DNA of 64,000 nt. Origin: Trichoplax adhaerens. Its lineage: Eukaryota > Placozoa > Uniplacotomia > Trichoplacea > Trichoplacidae. The notes under the pieces were generated by a model. That model did no database searches. It worked only from the letters and a program-made list of their open reading frames with translations, and had not been told where the DNA came from. Positions 1 to 10,161 of this stretch are shown piece after piece. The DNA lies in the NCBI RefSeq assembly GCF_000150275.1, contig NW_002060950.1, forward strand, positions 6,679 through 70,678, read 5' to 3'. The translations under genes and the position numbers were made by a program. Numbering within the stretch: position 1 is the stretch's first letter; every line of letters starts with the position of its first letter.

Positions 1-35
1 TACGGTACTGTACTGTACAGGTTCGAAACTATACT
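1..35. repeat. TACTG/CAGTA pentamer cluster upstream of ATP5MK
   Basis: The window opens inside a short run of overlapping TACTG and TACAG pentamers (TACTGTACTGTACAG). It ends about 85 bp before the ATP5MK start codon. The same repeat lies upstream of MAK16/BOD1L, UROS, APAF1/SLCO and RRP12. It probably extends to the left of the window. Its link with the promoter is inferred from position only. Confidence 0.6.
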
Positions 36-119
36 GCACTAACAGCAAACGGCAGTGCAGAACTTTACAAACGTTAGAAGATTTTTTTTAGAGTTGGGAC
101 ATCATTATTATATCGTGCT

Positions 120-860
120 ATGTCGGAAGCAGGCCCTCCACAACAGTTTCAAGGTTGGCAGCGTTATTTTAATTCCAGCACCATAGCTGGTAAAAGAAAT
201 GTAAGTATGGTACTGTATGTACGGTACATCTCATATTCTCATTTACGTTGTCACGTTACTGTACTGTGCTACCGCAAAATTTGTACATACCGAGCTCATT
301 TATATGGTAATACTCGATTGTTTTTGAACATAAACGTGCAATAGGGTTCGGTTAGGGTTACTAGCTAAAGGTTACACTGTTTTATACTTTTACACCGTAG
401 TAAAGTAGTAATTCTGAAATTAAAGTCTGACATCGCTTAGAAAGTTCGAAATAGTGTTATTATATACTGTAGTTCATCTGCTCTGTTCATGACTGGAGTT
501 TTACGGTAAGTGTCTCACTTTATTAGATCATTTAAATTTTGTTCTGCGGAAAGTTTATATCAAGATATAGAAAAGTAAATGGTAATGATCTTTAACTTAC
601 TACTAGTTAATTCGAAATATATCGAAGCTATAGAAATAAAGTTAATAATATTCGTGTATTGAACTTCTCAGTAGGCTAGTAATAGCTTATGTTGCTTGAT
701 CAATTTATAGTAAACGTGTGCATACGAGTATAAATGAATTACGCATATGTAACTATGGCAGATTTCAAGATTCTTAATATTCTGCTTGTAGATCGTTCTT
801 GCTACCTACGGAACTATCTTTGGATTCTATTGCATCTACCGTATGACTAAGAGAAAATAG
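120..860 (+). CDS. ATP5MK: ATP synthase membrane subunit k (DAPIT/USMG5), two exons
   Basis: Two exons, 120-200 and 792-860, join in phase 0 (donor gtaagt, acceptor tgtag) to encode 49 residues; the human protein has 58. Exon 1 gives the family's matrix-side segment with the QFQGWQRYFNSSTIAGKRN pattern (human has QFTGIKKYFNSYTLTGRMN). Exon 2 starts IVLATYGTIFG, matching human CVLATYG, and forms the single membrane helix ending in a basic RMTKRK tail. The intron sits at exactly the human position. Known role of the family: a small accessory subunit in the membrane part of mitochondrial F1Fo-ATP synthase that helps dimer stability. The start codon is the first ATG and follows a pentamer repeat cluster. 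It is too short to be found as a normal open reading frame. Confidence 0.93.
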
Positions 861-2307
861 TGCTCGGGTTGACATGGCGCATGGTCACTAATGGTTACGC
901 AACCCAAGGATCGTACATGATAAAAAGAAAAAAACGCAGCAGCCAAACTTAGCCAGCATAGATGATGCAAGATCATATATTTTAAATCGAGTAAATAATA
1001 TATTTATAATATAATCAAATTGCTATGTACCAATATACCAAATGTATGCGTGTTGTGGCTTTCTAAGATACTGTGATGAATGCTGGATTGGTGACTACGT
1101 ATTTAGCCGTAATGTTCTGGTTTTGCTGTACATGTTAAGATTACGTGATAATCATAATCGGTGGGGTTATTAAGTTTGCTGATAGAATTTGATGCTCTTC
1201 GAAAGTGTTACTGATTTATCAATGTAAACTTAACCTGTTAGCTTGCTTAGTAGTTATTCGGTAAGAGTATAAAATAAAAAGAGAGCGTTTTAATACATAT
1301 GGATTGTAGTTGAATTATCTTCATGTGTATTCACAACTATATATCTGCCTCGGCAATCTTTCTTTAAAACCATCAATGGTTATTATTATTAATTGTCTAA
1401 ATCGTGTGAGAACTGTCTATTATACATATTTGATTACTGATACAAATCTACTCCTGATCAGCATTTTATTTTGTTTTAGTGATAACATTCTTCTACTTAG
1501 TACACGGCTTTTTCATCTTCGATCTTGATTTCAGGAAGTCTAATTACGTCATATGAAGTATTTGTATTGACAAATTATAGTTTATGCATTAGTAATAATT
1601 GTTATTACGCCTAAATTATTCCTATGTGATAATTAATTAGCCATAGTTATTTTAGGTGTAATTAAGCGTATAAACTATATCATGCCTGTCACGACTGCAA
1701 GTTAAACTTAAAAAGATCTCCTTTACTTTCACGTTACCAACGAGTGGCCACAAATAGCAAATTACCAACGAGCAACTTAATGACTTATTCAAATTTAATA
1801 TAAGCAGAAGTCTCCCTTTCCTCTATCGTATCTCCTTTTTATATCATTACAGTTAATACATCAATACTCTATATTTGTAAGGTAAGTTAATAAAACCACG
1901 ACAACAGTAAATCCCACGAGCAGCGCGGGGGGTATTTATGCTACTGTTAGATGACTCTGATTATGGGTTCATTTCAATAGGTCAGTATAAGATTCTTACA
2001 GTACTTTTTACCTCAAGATTTCTTCATGTAAAACGAATAGCTCTAAGGTAGTAATTTCTACAGAGTACTGATTATTAAAATAGTATTCGTTATATCGTTA
2101 AGGGTGGCCACTGGGCCTTTAAATTTTGATTTGAGGTAATGCTCTGATGAAAATTGAATAAACATAGAATCTTTATAGAGTTTTCTACACAGTTATTTTG
2201 ATTGTTACATTTTCTTATGACGGTTGTTATCGACAGAGCAAGCTTTGCTTGCATACTCAATCGATCCTTAGACACATTATAATGATTGGTATAGTATTCA
2301 CCACAGC

Positions 2308-2432
2308 ACTAAGGACATTGTACCGCACTGTAGATATCTTACAGTACCTGCTAATCTTAACTTGGTATGTCCATCACCGTACATTAGTTATCATAATGCG
2401 CTTTGGATTATTAACTAATCTTAATATAGCAT
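2308..2432. mobile_element. Interspersed repeat, segment A (also at 32332-32455)
   Basis: About 125 bp beginning ACTAAGGACATTGTACCGC is shared with 32332-32455 in an APAF1 intron, with only a handful of differences. It carries no open reading frame. Together with the 2910-3029 block it appears to be one non-autonomous element whose middle differs between the two copies. Confidence 0.75.
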
Positions 2433-2742
2433 AGTACATTACTATTAGCGGGATATATAATATCGAATGATAATACTATCTGTTAATTTTATTAACAAAT
2501 AGAGCATAAACTTATATTTGACAGTTTCGCTTACCAACCTTAACATAGCATTAATACTGTATATAGTAACCATCCTTATTCGGTAAACATACTAATACGA
2601 AAGTTACTAGGAAATTTGAATTGGTATAGAAATGAATGATCTGTAGGGTTTATGTAAATATTATTGAGAAGGTATAAGTGATTGATACACATCAGTAGGT
2701 ACTATTAGCTCTATTGCTCTCATGCATTTCGTAGTGTTACCC

Positions 2743-2827
2743 TACTGTAGTTCCCCTGTCCCGGTTATTTTTGATTGCTATATATCATATAACAAAAAGT
2801 GTTTCTAAGAGGATAATGTCAGTTAGT
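2743..2827. mobile_element. Interspersed repeat, segment B (also at 26346-26429)
   Basis: About 85 bp starting TACTGTAGTTCCCCTGTCCC is nearly identical to 26346-26429; the only difference noticed is one T in a T-run. No coding content. At 26.4 kb this segment is followed directly by a TTTAGACTAG|T end resembling the TTTGGACTAG|T end of segment C. Confidence 0.75.
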
Positions 2828-2909
2828 CAGCGATCTGATAGGCGAAAGCGAAGTGAACAACGTGGAAATGTACGATCAGTACGTACATGAAATCAATCTG
2901 TTTTAAATA

Positions 2910-3029
2910 TAGTAGTACCCGGCTATGACCGGGATATATATGATGTCGAATGGTAATACTATCTGTTAATTATTAATAAATGGGTACATTATCGTAAACC
3001 GTCAGCAAAGCGACGGGAGTTTGGACTAG
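2910..3029 (+). mobile_element. Interspersed repeat, segment C with Helitron-like 3' end
   Basis: This 120-bp block recurs at 32522-32641 at roughly 90% identity by eye. Its right end has a short GC-rich hairpin (CCGTC-8 nt-GACGG, 2999-3016) about 9 nt before CTAG, which is followed by T. Helitrons are known to end in a hairpin close to CTRR and to insert between A and T. The left end is not a clear TC, so the assignment is tentative. Confidence 0.6.
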
Positions 3030-4350
3030 TAGGTTTTAAAATATAATCTCACGACAGTAATTATCCCTAAAATGGTAAACACAACCAGTAATAATCCCTA
3101 ATATGGAAATAAACTGAACATAACAATGCCAATGTTTGTCATTGACTTATCCTAGCGTTTTAATGATCTTACTGTTCCACAGTAAATTGGACAGATATAA
3201 ATACTACATCAGTACTTGCGTAGAGCTCATCAGATGGGATATATAGTGTTACTATCACTGCGCACATTGAATATGTCCATTCAGCAGTTTTTAACCTTAA
3301 AATCGTATACAAAGGTCATTGCTTTGTGCTCCGCTAAACATTCTTGAAATTAATCAAGAGCTCTGGTACTATTTAAAGGATAATGCTAAAATTTTGCATC
3401 TACTAAGGATTCAGTGTCTTAATAACTTTGAATTTGAGATAAAGAGTACAGGAAATTTCAATGTAAATTTCATCTGATGTAATTTTGTATTAAAATTCTA
3501 ATTTATCACCTACACCTGTACACGAATAGACATGTAAAAAATAATAAAAATCGCAGGTGTAATTAGATACAGCTCAGATACCTTACATCAAGCGTCGGAA
3601 ATTTATAGTTACCACTTCAAACGTATGACATACACTATTTATTGTCACAATCTCATTTCGAAGTAATACTTTCAATACAACGGTGATCAGTATCGTATTC
3701 ATTATTAAGAGGTCCTTCCGTTTAAAAATCGCAGATACGAAGGTATCATACATTCGTGATATCGGACAATTAGGATTTCAAAACAGTCCGTTATTCATAC
3801 ATTAAATTTTATTTTATGTTCTGTAATTTGGTCTAGTACAGTGACCCGTGTGATTTAGGTCAAAGAAACTTCAACGACGTTCCGACAGTAAATTGGCAGT
3901 ATCTCAAGTCAAAAGAGGACTAGCGATATTGGCGCTTCATGGTTTTAATATACCATCATTTCTATCTAACTAAATCGGCTAAAAATGTTGATCTTTATTG
4001 GCTTATCTCCCCTAGGTGGTAAACTACAAAGGGAGAAATCTTGCTAAGTTATTCTAGAGTAAGTAGTGTAGCATATCGTGCACAAAAGCAGTGTTATTGA
4101 ATCTACATTTCCAGCAATTAATTATGAGTCCTCATACCGCATATCTATAATATGGGTTCAATTTCAGCTGCAACGTAAGAATTGTAACTCTTTATAAAAT
4201 TTTTAATTAATTAAACAAGGCAGGATTTAAGAGTAGTAAAATAAAAGTATGTAGATAATTTATTAATGTTAATACTAGATAGCACTGTAGCATTGCTGCG
4301 AATTTATAATATAAGTATATTTATAAGCAAGCAAGTTAGTAAGTCTGCTA

Positions 4351-4356
4351 TTTATT
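4351..4356 (-). terminator. Poly(A) signal of MAK16
   Basis: AATAAA on the minus strand (TTTATT on +) lies about 70 nt beyond the MAK16 stop codon, a normal place for the cleavage and polyadenylation signal. Confidence 0.55.
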
Positions 4357-4424
4357 TTTCAGATATCAAAAACAAGTCCATATGCTACAGACTGAGTCAG
4401 CTGTCAAAAATATGTGATAAAAAA

Positions 4425-6689
4425 TTATCTTGGGGAGTCATTTTCGTGGGATTCCAGCAATCGCTTTTTTGACATAAATTCTCTTTCATGCTCAAATTCG
4501 ATATTTGATTTTGGTAATAACCTCGAAACGTTTTGCCTAGCCTCGGTATCTGCAGGCAATATTTGATCAAATTCTTCGATATCACTGATATTATACTCAT
4601 CTATGTCATCGTCAGCTATAAATTCAATTTCCTAGAGGTATTTAAGGCGATAGCAGATAAGAAACAAATACTTTGTGAGTATATATTAAGATCTTAAGAT
4701 AGTATTTTACTTCTACTTCGTCGTCACTTTCTATTTCTTTTAGCTGATAAAGGGATAAAGAACAAAACATAAGCAAAAAAAACGAGTCTAAGATAGCTTT
4801 TATAAAGAAAATATAAATCATAAATATATCTTTCAAGGATAAAAATAACCTTATCCTCTTCCCTTATGTCCATCTCCTCACTATTAAGAGCACTTTCGAA
4901 AGCTTTCTCAGGAAAGTTATATATTTCTGCATACTAGTATCAAAGCGAAAAATACAGTATTAAAACTTGAAGAAAAAGGTAAGACAGGGGTATCATCAAC
5001 ATCACACTCTGAATCACTTACTGTTCCTTTTTGTAACCTTTCTAGTAATTCATTTTCAACCGCATTCTCAATTCGTGCAGCAATCAAGGCTTTCTCCTAA
5101 ACAACACACATTCTTAACTGTTTATATATTTCAAGATTTCACAGAGTCTTAAAGATTTTGATAACCTCTCGCTTTTTGTTCACGTTTTCAGCCTTCTTAC
5201 TGATGCCCACTAACACTTTCTGGCTACATATACATTGTAAGTTTGTGATTATCTTTTATTCGTCAATGTGAATATAGAAATTGTGCTATACCGAAATAAG
5301 GAGTGATGCAAATTTTTTTCTTACTTTGTTTTTAACTTCAGTTTTCTCATTTTGATAAGATACTATTCAATAAAAGAAAGTATATATTTCACTATCCACT
5401 TTATTAATTACAATAATGACCTTCCTGACATACTAAGCACCAAAATCAAAGTCACATACCTGGGTAATTTTTGTAAACCGTTGCTTGCACTTATGAATCG
5501 AAAAATTTGGCCAATACATCAAATTTTTATCAATCTGATAACAGCACCAACATATTGAATTATAATTTTGAGCTATCACATAATATAACATCGCAACAAT
5601 AGAAATTCTTGTACCACATTTAGAGCTTTCTCATAGTTTTTTGGTAGCTTTATTTTTTCCCACAGTTTAGCTGGTGAATGAGCTCGCTCAATAGTTTTTA
5701 TATATAAAAAGCAATTGCCTATATAGAAGAACAATCGTAAATTTACAATTTGTGTGACAGTCTCCTAGTTAGCTAGCTAGCTAGCCCAGAGATGCCTTCA
5801 TAAGCTACTGTTGTAGTATAAGTCTACATAGCAACAAAACAATCGAGTCAAGAAATCTAGCGACAAAACTCTACTTGAGCTGCAGTATAGTTCTTTTAAG
5901 TACAAAGGGCAGAAAATTTATGTTGAGGAGACCTGCTTTGCATTTTTATGCTATAAACGTTAAATTATAGTAATATATTATAGTACAAATGGAAGATGCT
6001 TAATAACCAACATTAGACGCGTCCAATCTAATTAATTACTAATATACAAATGCAAATATATATATATATATACTTGATTTATGAAATGATAACTAAACAT
6101 TCTTAACGGACTATACAAAATCAGACTTTGTTAATTACCGTTTAACTCCTTGACAGTGGCGTATCGGCTGTTCGCTAATGGGCATGATTGTCTATTACAT
6201 AATCCAGTTACATTATATTCATTACGACAGAAACTCTGCGCCTTTGTCCTAAAATATGAACATGCGCTCACTCCTAAGATCTCAACATTCGTACTGTATA
6301 TTCATAGCACATTTACATTCCGTCGAATTACATTTAGCTTAAAATGATAACTGATTAATTAGCATTCAACTTAAATTATATTATTCAAGAAAATCTGCAT
6401 AAACACGTTCTTGTTACTTATAAATAATTACTGGCTGTTACTGAATATCATTGGACATTTACTTTGCTTTAAATGAACAGAATCCGTTATTGATAACGCT
6501 CCATATCACCTATTTAAAGTATAAGAAAATACGAATAACCTTAGGTCTTTACTGAATATGACAAATTAACATATTACTGCGGCTCCAAATCTGAATACTG
6601 TACATTTTAACAATAATTATAATTATAACTAATCAATAGCAATACAGTATTATTTTGTGCAACTGTAACCTCACCTCATCATTCTGCAT
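4425..6689 (-). CDS. MAK16: MAK16 ribosome biogenesis protein, 11 exons
   Basis: Exons on the minus strand in order: 6675-6689, 6463-6509, 6139-6248, 5615-5718, 5460-5534, 5325-5362, 5166-5223, 5022-5096, 4850-4933, 4711-4743, 4425-4631. All phases agree and give 281 residues (human about 300). The protein opens [19 protein letters not shown] and keeps the family signatures [38 protein letters not shown] and [19 protein letters not shown]. The N-terminal L28e-like fold is followed by an acidic tail ([15 protein letters not shown]). Known role: a nucleolar factor for 60S pre-ribosome assembly and 25S/28S rRNA maturation. Exon 1 codes for only five residues. The gene is divergent from the BOD1L-type gene, with a dense pentamer repeat between them. 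It was missed by simple reading-frame scanning because its exons are 33-207 nt. Confidence 0.96.
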
Positions 6690-6736
6690 GTTGCTCTGTA
6701 CAAACCTTCGCAAAATCAAATAAAAAAGCTTGCAAT

Positions 6737-7172
6737 ATACTGTACAGTACTGTACATATAGAAAAGCGAGTATGTACTGTACAGTAAACCTAAGAAGGGT
6801 ATATACTGTAAGTACTGATCTCTTATTGTCAAGAATTTGGTAGATTAACTAAGCACTGGTATAATACTGTACTGTACAGTACAGTGTACACTGTACTGTA
6901 CAGAATGGAGACTCGTGGGCATTCTAACTTACAGTAGTACTGTACAGTACAGTACAGTACCGTACTGTACTGTACGTTCACTAGTATCTCAACACCAATA
7001 TTTAGTTTTCGTGTACTCTACTACAGTATTTACTGTACTGTACTGTACTGTACGTTAGACCCTTCATACTGTACAGTACAGTACAGTACGGTATTGTGAG
7101 ACGTTTCAGCATACTGTACAGTGTACAGTGTACAGTACGAACTAGCTTTGCCCTTGCCCGGTACAGTACTGT
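6737..7172. promoter_or_regulatory. Bidirectional promoter region filled with TACTG/CAGTA palindromes
   Basis: At least eight separate runs of TACTG/TACAG pentamers (about 6737-6762, 6773-6787, 6865-6905, 6930-6975, 7030-7054, 7069-7092, 7111-7139, 7160-7172) fill the 595 bp between the start codons of MAK16 (6689, minus) and the BOD1L-type gene (7284, plus). Many are perfect dyads such as TACTGTACAGTA. A promoter role is inferred from location. Confidence 0.55.
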
Positions 7173-7283
7173 ATGCCCGTGTAGACGGAGAAAAAGATCG
7201 TTCTTTAAGTTAAACTGCGATGACTGCACTGTATCCACAGTTAAAGAGCATTTATTGATATTTTAAAGTTTAAACCTTCGAAC

Positions 7284-10161
7284 ATGAAACCAAATATTGA
7301 TGTGACTCCGATCGTTACTAAAATCACAGCGTTTGTCAAATCTGAGGGGGTTTTTGATCAGTTTAGAAGGGATTGCAATGGTGATATAACTCAAATGGTA
7401 AGTCAGTAAAAATTGACATGACTGATACAGTATATATATATATATATATATACTGTACACTTGCAAGGTACAGCACAAATTTATGGTTCTACGCCTTCGT
7501 AAATCTTAAATCTTAAAATCAAACTTAATTTATGTTATGGGGGCAACTACCTTTATATAAAATTAAAATATAAAGGGTCTGAATCCAAAACTTTATGCAG
7601 AGTAATTACAGTATTGTATTGGTTAAGTGAAGTTCTCGATCAACCATATCTATTACTCTAGTATACAGTACGTGCAATATTACATCGTATAGTATAGGGT
7701 ATTATATATTTGGTACATCTTCGCTGTGCATTGTTAATAATATAATTACAGAATTTAATCCCATAGCTGTCATGAACTTATAGCTGCTATTTATGAAGGT
7801 GATATGCTATTCTTGTTCATGCGATAAATTCGGTTGCAGTTATGTAATATTCTACAGTGTATTCATTTGTTGTTTATTCGCTAGTACATAGATTAGTACT
7901 GTATTAGTTGTTGCGTTTAAACGTACTCGTATTACTGTACTGTACAGTACAGTAAAGCGAATCTTTGTAGTAACTGTGTTTAAGGTAAATAGTTAACATT
8001 TGAAAAATAACTACGTACTACCCGGAGACTACTACTAGCGTGCTAAGCCATGGCTACCAACTGTTATAAATATGAAGATGTGAAAGCAACTTTTTATATC
8101 TAACTTTATGGCATAACAGGATAAATATCGTCAATTGGAACACTTTGTACAAGAATATGTCAACGATTGGCTACTTAACGAAAGATGGACTGAATCTAGT
8201 AACAAGAACAAGCACAGAAACGATTTACGACAACAAGTGGATAGGTACTGCCATTCAAGAGCTCATATCTTATGTTTGCTGTAGTATGTTATTACTTCAG
8301 CTCGACAACCGAGTTGCTAAAACTTCCGTAGTGTCAGAACTATAGTGCGATATATTAAAAGTAATGTACTGTTAGTACCTATAGTTAGACTAATATCTAG
8401 TTCTACCGTGCTTAAAAGCTAAAGCTTTCATGGTCAAATAAATTAAGCAAAATGGATTATCTACGACGCATTAGTTTGATATAGTAGTTGACATTATTTT
8501 GAATATTTTGGCAACTGTAGATCGAACAAAGTCAAAGCAACATTGGATAGCATTATTTCATTGAATTTAAGATCAAGAATAGAAAATTTTCGATCACGGA
8601 TCGAGGATGTGGTTAGAGATTACATAAATAAAGAAGAAGAGCGAAAAAAATTACTTGAAAAAAAGGAGCAAGAAACCTGTAGTCCTGTAAATTCGATAAA
8701 GAATTTAGCGAATGATGAAGTAACTTTACTAAGCCAGGCTCAGTACAGCAAGATCCAATTGGAGCAGACTGCCAGGACGGCATTATTTAATAACGGTACT
8801 TCATCAAGTATTATCTCCGCTAGCGATCAAAATAGTGTAGCAGTTGCTACAAAAAGTCTTCAGGAAGGTAATAAAAGTAACCCAAGAAGTCAAATTGATA
8901 GCAATAAAACGATTTTAAAACATTCCATAGAAGATTCTAGAATGATTAGCAGGAATTCCTCGGAAGCGATTAGGAATACTATAAAAGTTTCAACGGAAAA
9001 TAAAGTTCTTGTTAAAAACACTGCTGGAGCTGCTAAGAACATCGTTTCGGAGAATAGTTTTAGACTTGGTGTACAAAGGTCTGTGGAGAATTTTAAGAGT
9101 GCTATAAAACCATGCTCAGAATGCATTACGCCTCCTGTGGGAAATTCTGCTGAAAACGCGAACTGCGTTGTGGAAAATTCTTTAGATAAAGAGAGCTCTA
9201 CTATGTTTAAAGTGACTAAGGGTACCCCTTTGGACAAGGACGTAAATGTTAGTATAATTCCAAGTGCTAAACAGATACCGTCATTTGTGGAAAATACTTC
9301 ACGGATTGGAATTGATATGAAATCGGATATACGAGTATTGCATGATACCTATTTTAATGATGATACACCTTCAAATAATATCGTAGAGAAGCGTCACAGC
9401 TCGGCTAAAGTACCTCATGACTTGACGGCTGCTTTAGTAACAACTGATAAACGTGATTTAGTTCAGGACGGCTATTCTAATCATGTTACAGAAACACCTC
9501 ATACCGAAGATATGGTATTAAATTTATCGCAGACTTCAAAATTGGACAAAACAGGCATACTTGTAGATATGAACATTAGGAATAAAGCTGCATTCAATTG
9601 TGGATTAGATGGGTATATAGCGCAAAGTACATATTCTGAAATTAAAAATTCAGAGAGCGGTAGTGAAAGAGAATCAGATAATTCTCTTTCTGGTATTTCA
9701 GAGCAAATTAGTTCGGTTCATACGAGTGACTTGTCTTCATTCAATGATGATATCAGCTCCATTTCATCTCCATCACTCAGCAGCTCAAATTCCGACGAAG
9801 AAGACGATATCATTACGGCATCTGAGACTGGAAGAAATTTATCAGTGCAACGGTAAAAATAGAGGTTGACTTCTGTATATTGTTTTACAACAAGATGGCA
9901 GATACTAAAATTTACAAATTAAATTCTAATAGGCAGAACGACGAATGCGTAAATCAATGTATAAGCAATCAATCTGACGCTATTAAAGGTAATAGATCAC
10001 GAAAGCAGTCCAAGATCACTGATTCAAGGACTAAAAGAAGAACGGGTCGGAAGCGTTTGCAACGATTGATTAATAACGCTAACGTAATTAGTGGTAGTCA
10101 AGCTAGAGGAATTATTACAAGGAGACGAAGTTCTGCGAGACTGGATAAATCCAGGAAATAG
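7284..10161 (+). CDS. BOD1/BOD1L family protein with SHG1-type N-terminal domain
   Basis: Exons 7284-7397, 8120-8244, 8521-9852 and 9933-10161 join in phase to give 599 residues. Residues 1-120 match BOD1/BOD1L (COMPASS Shg1 domain): VTKITAFVKSEGVFDQFRRDC, then DKYRQLEHFV-QEYVNDW with NKNKHRNDLRQQV, then SRIEDVVRDYI. A long low-complexity, serine-rich middle follows. An 80-nt final intron leads to a basic tail (KRRTGRKRLQRL and RRRSSARL) that could bind DNA or RNA. Human BOD1 is about 185 residues and BOD1L1 about 3,000, so this is an intermediate form. Known roles: BOD1 helps chromosome bi-orientation by controlling PP2A; BOD1L1 works with SETD1A at replication forks. Which role applies here cannot be told. 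The last junction (donor cg|gtaaaa, acceptor taatag) is the only one that keeps the frame open; without it the protein would end at 9856. Confidence 0.88.
7431..7452. repeat. (TA)n microsatellite in intron 1 of the BOD1L-type gene
   Basis: An uninterrupted TA run of about 22 bp, directly followed by CTGTAC. Shorter (AT)n runs occur at about 6056-6072 and 45578-45590. Confidence 0.8.
7931..7955. repeat. Small pentamer palindrome inside intron 1 of the BOD1L-type gene
   Basis: ATTACTGTACTGTACAGTAC then AGTAA: a single dyad of the TACTG/CAGTA repeat, about 165 bp before exon 2. It is one of the few copies lying inside a gene, and it is still near the gene's 5' end. Confidence 0.7.

Larger units (their letters stand above)
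861..4350. other. Intergenic DNA between ATP5MK and MAK16
   Basis: No convincing exon, tRNA or rRNA was seen on either strand in these 3.5 kb. The stretch is AT-rich with frequent stops in all frames. Its only recognisable content is three segments of an interspersed repeat (2308-2432, 2743-2827, 2910-3029), described separately, plus a degraded partial echo of the third segment around 2445-2515. Confidence 0.6.

Noticed and set aside
861-4350. CRISPR arrays, operons, ribosome binding sites or tRNA genes
   Set aside because: The window is eukaryotic with spliced genes; no regular spacer array or cloverleaf sequence was found anywhere in it.
9853-9894. Second gene starting at ATG 9895 after the BOD1L-type gene
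   Set aside because: An 80-nt intron (9853-9932) joins the frame below it to the BOD1L-type gene in phase, and a separate promoter within 40 bp is implausible.
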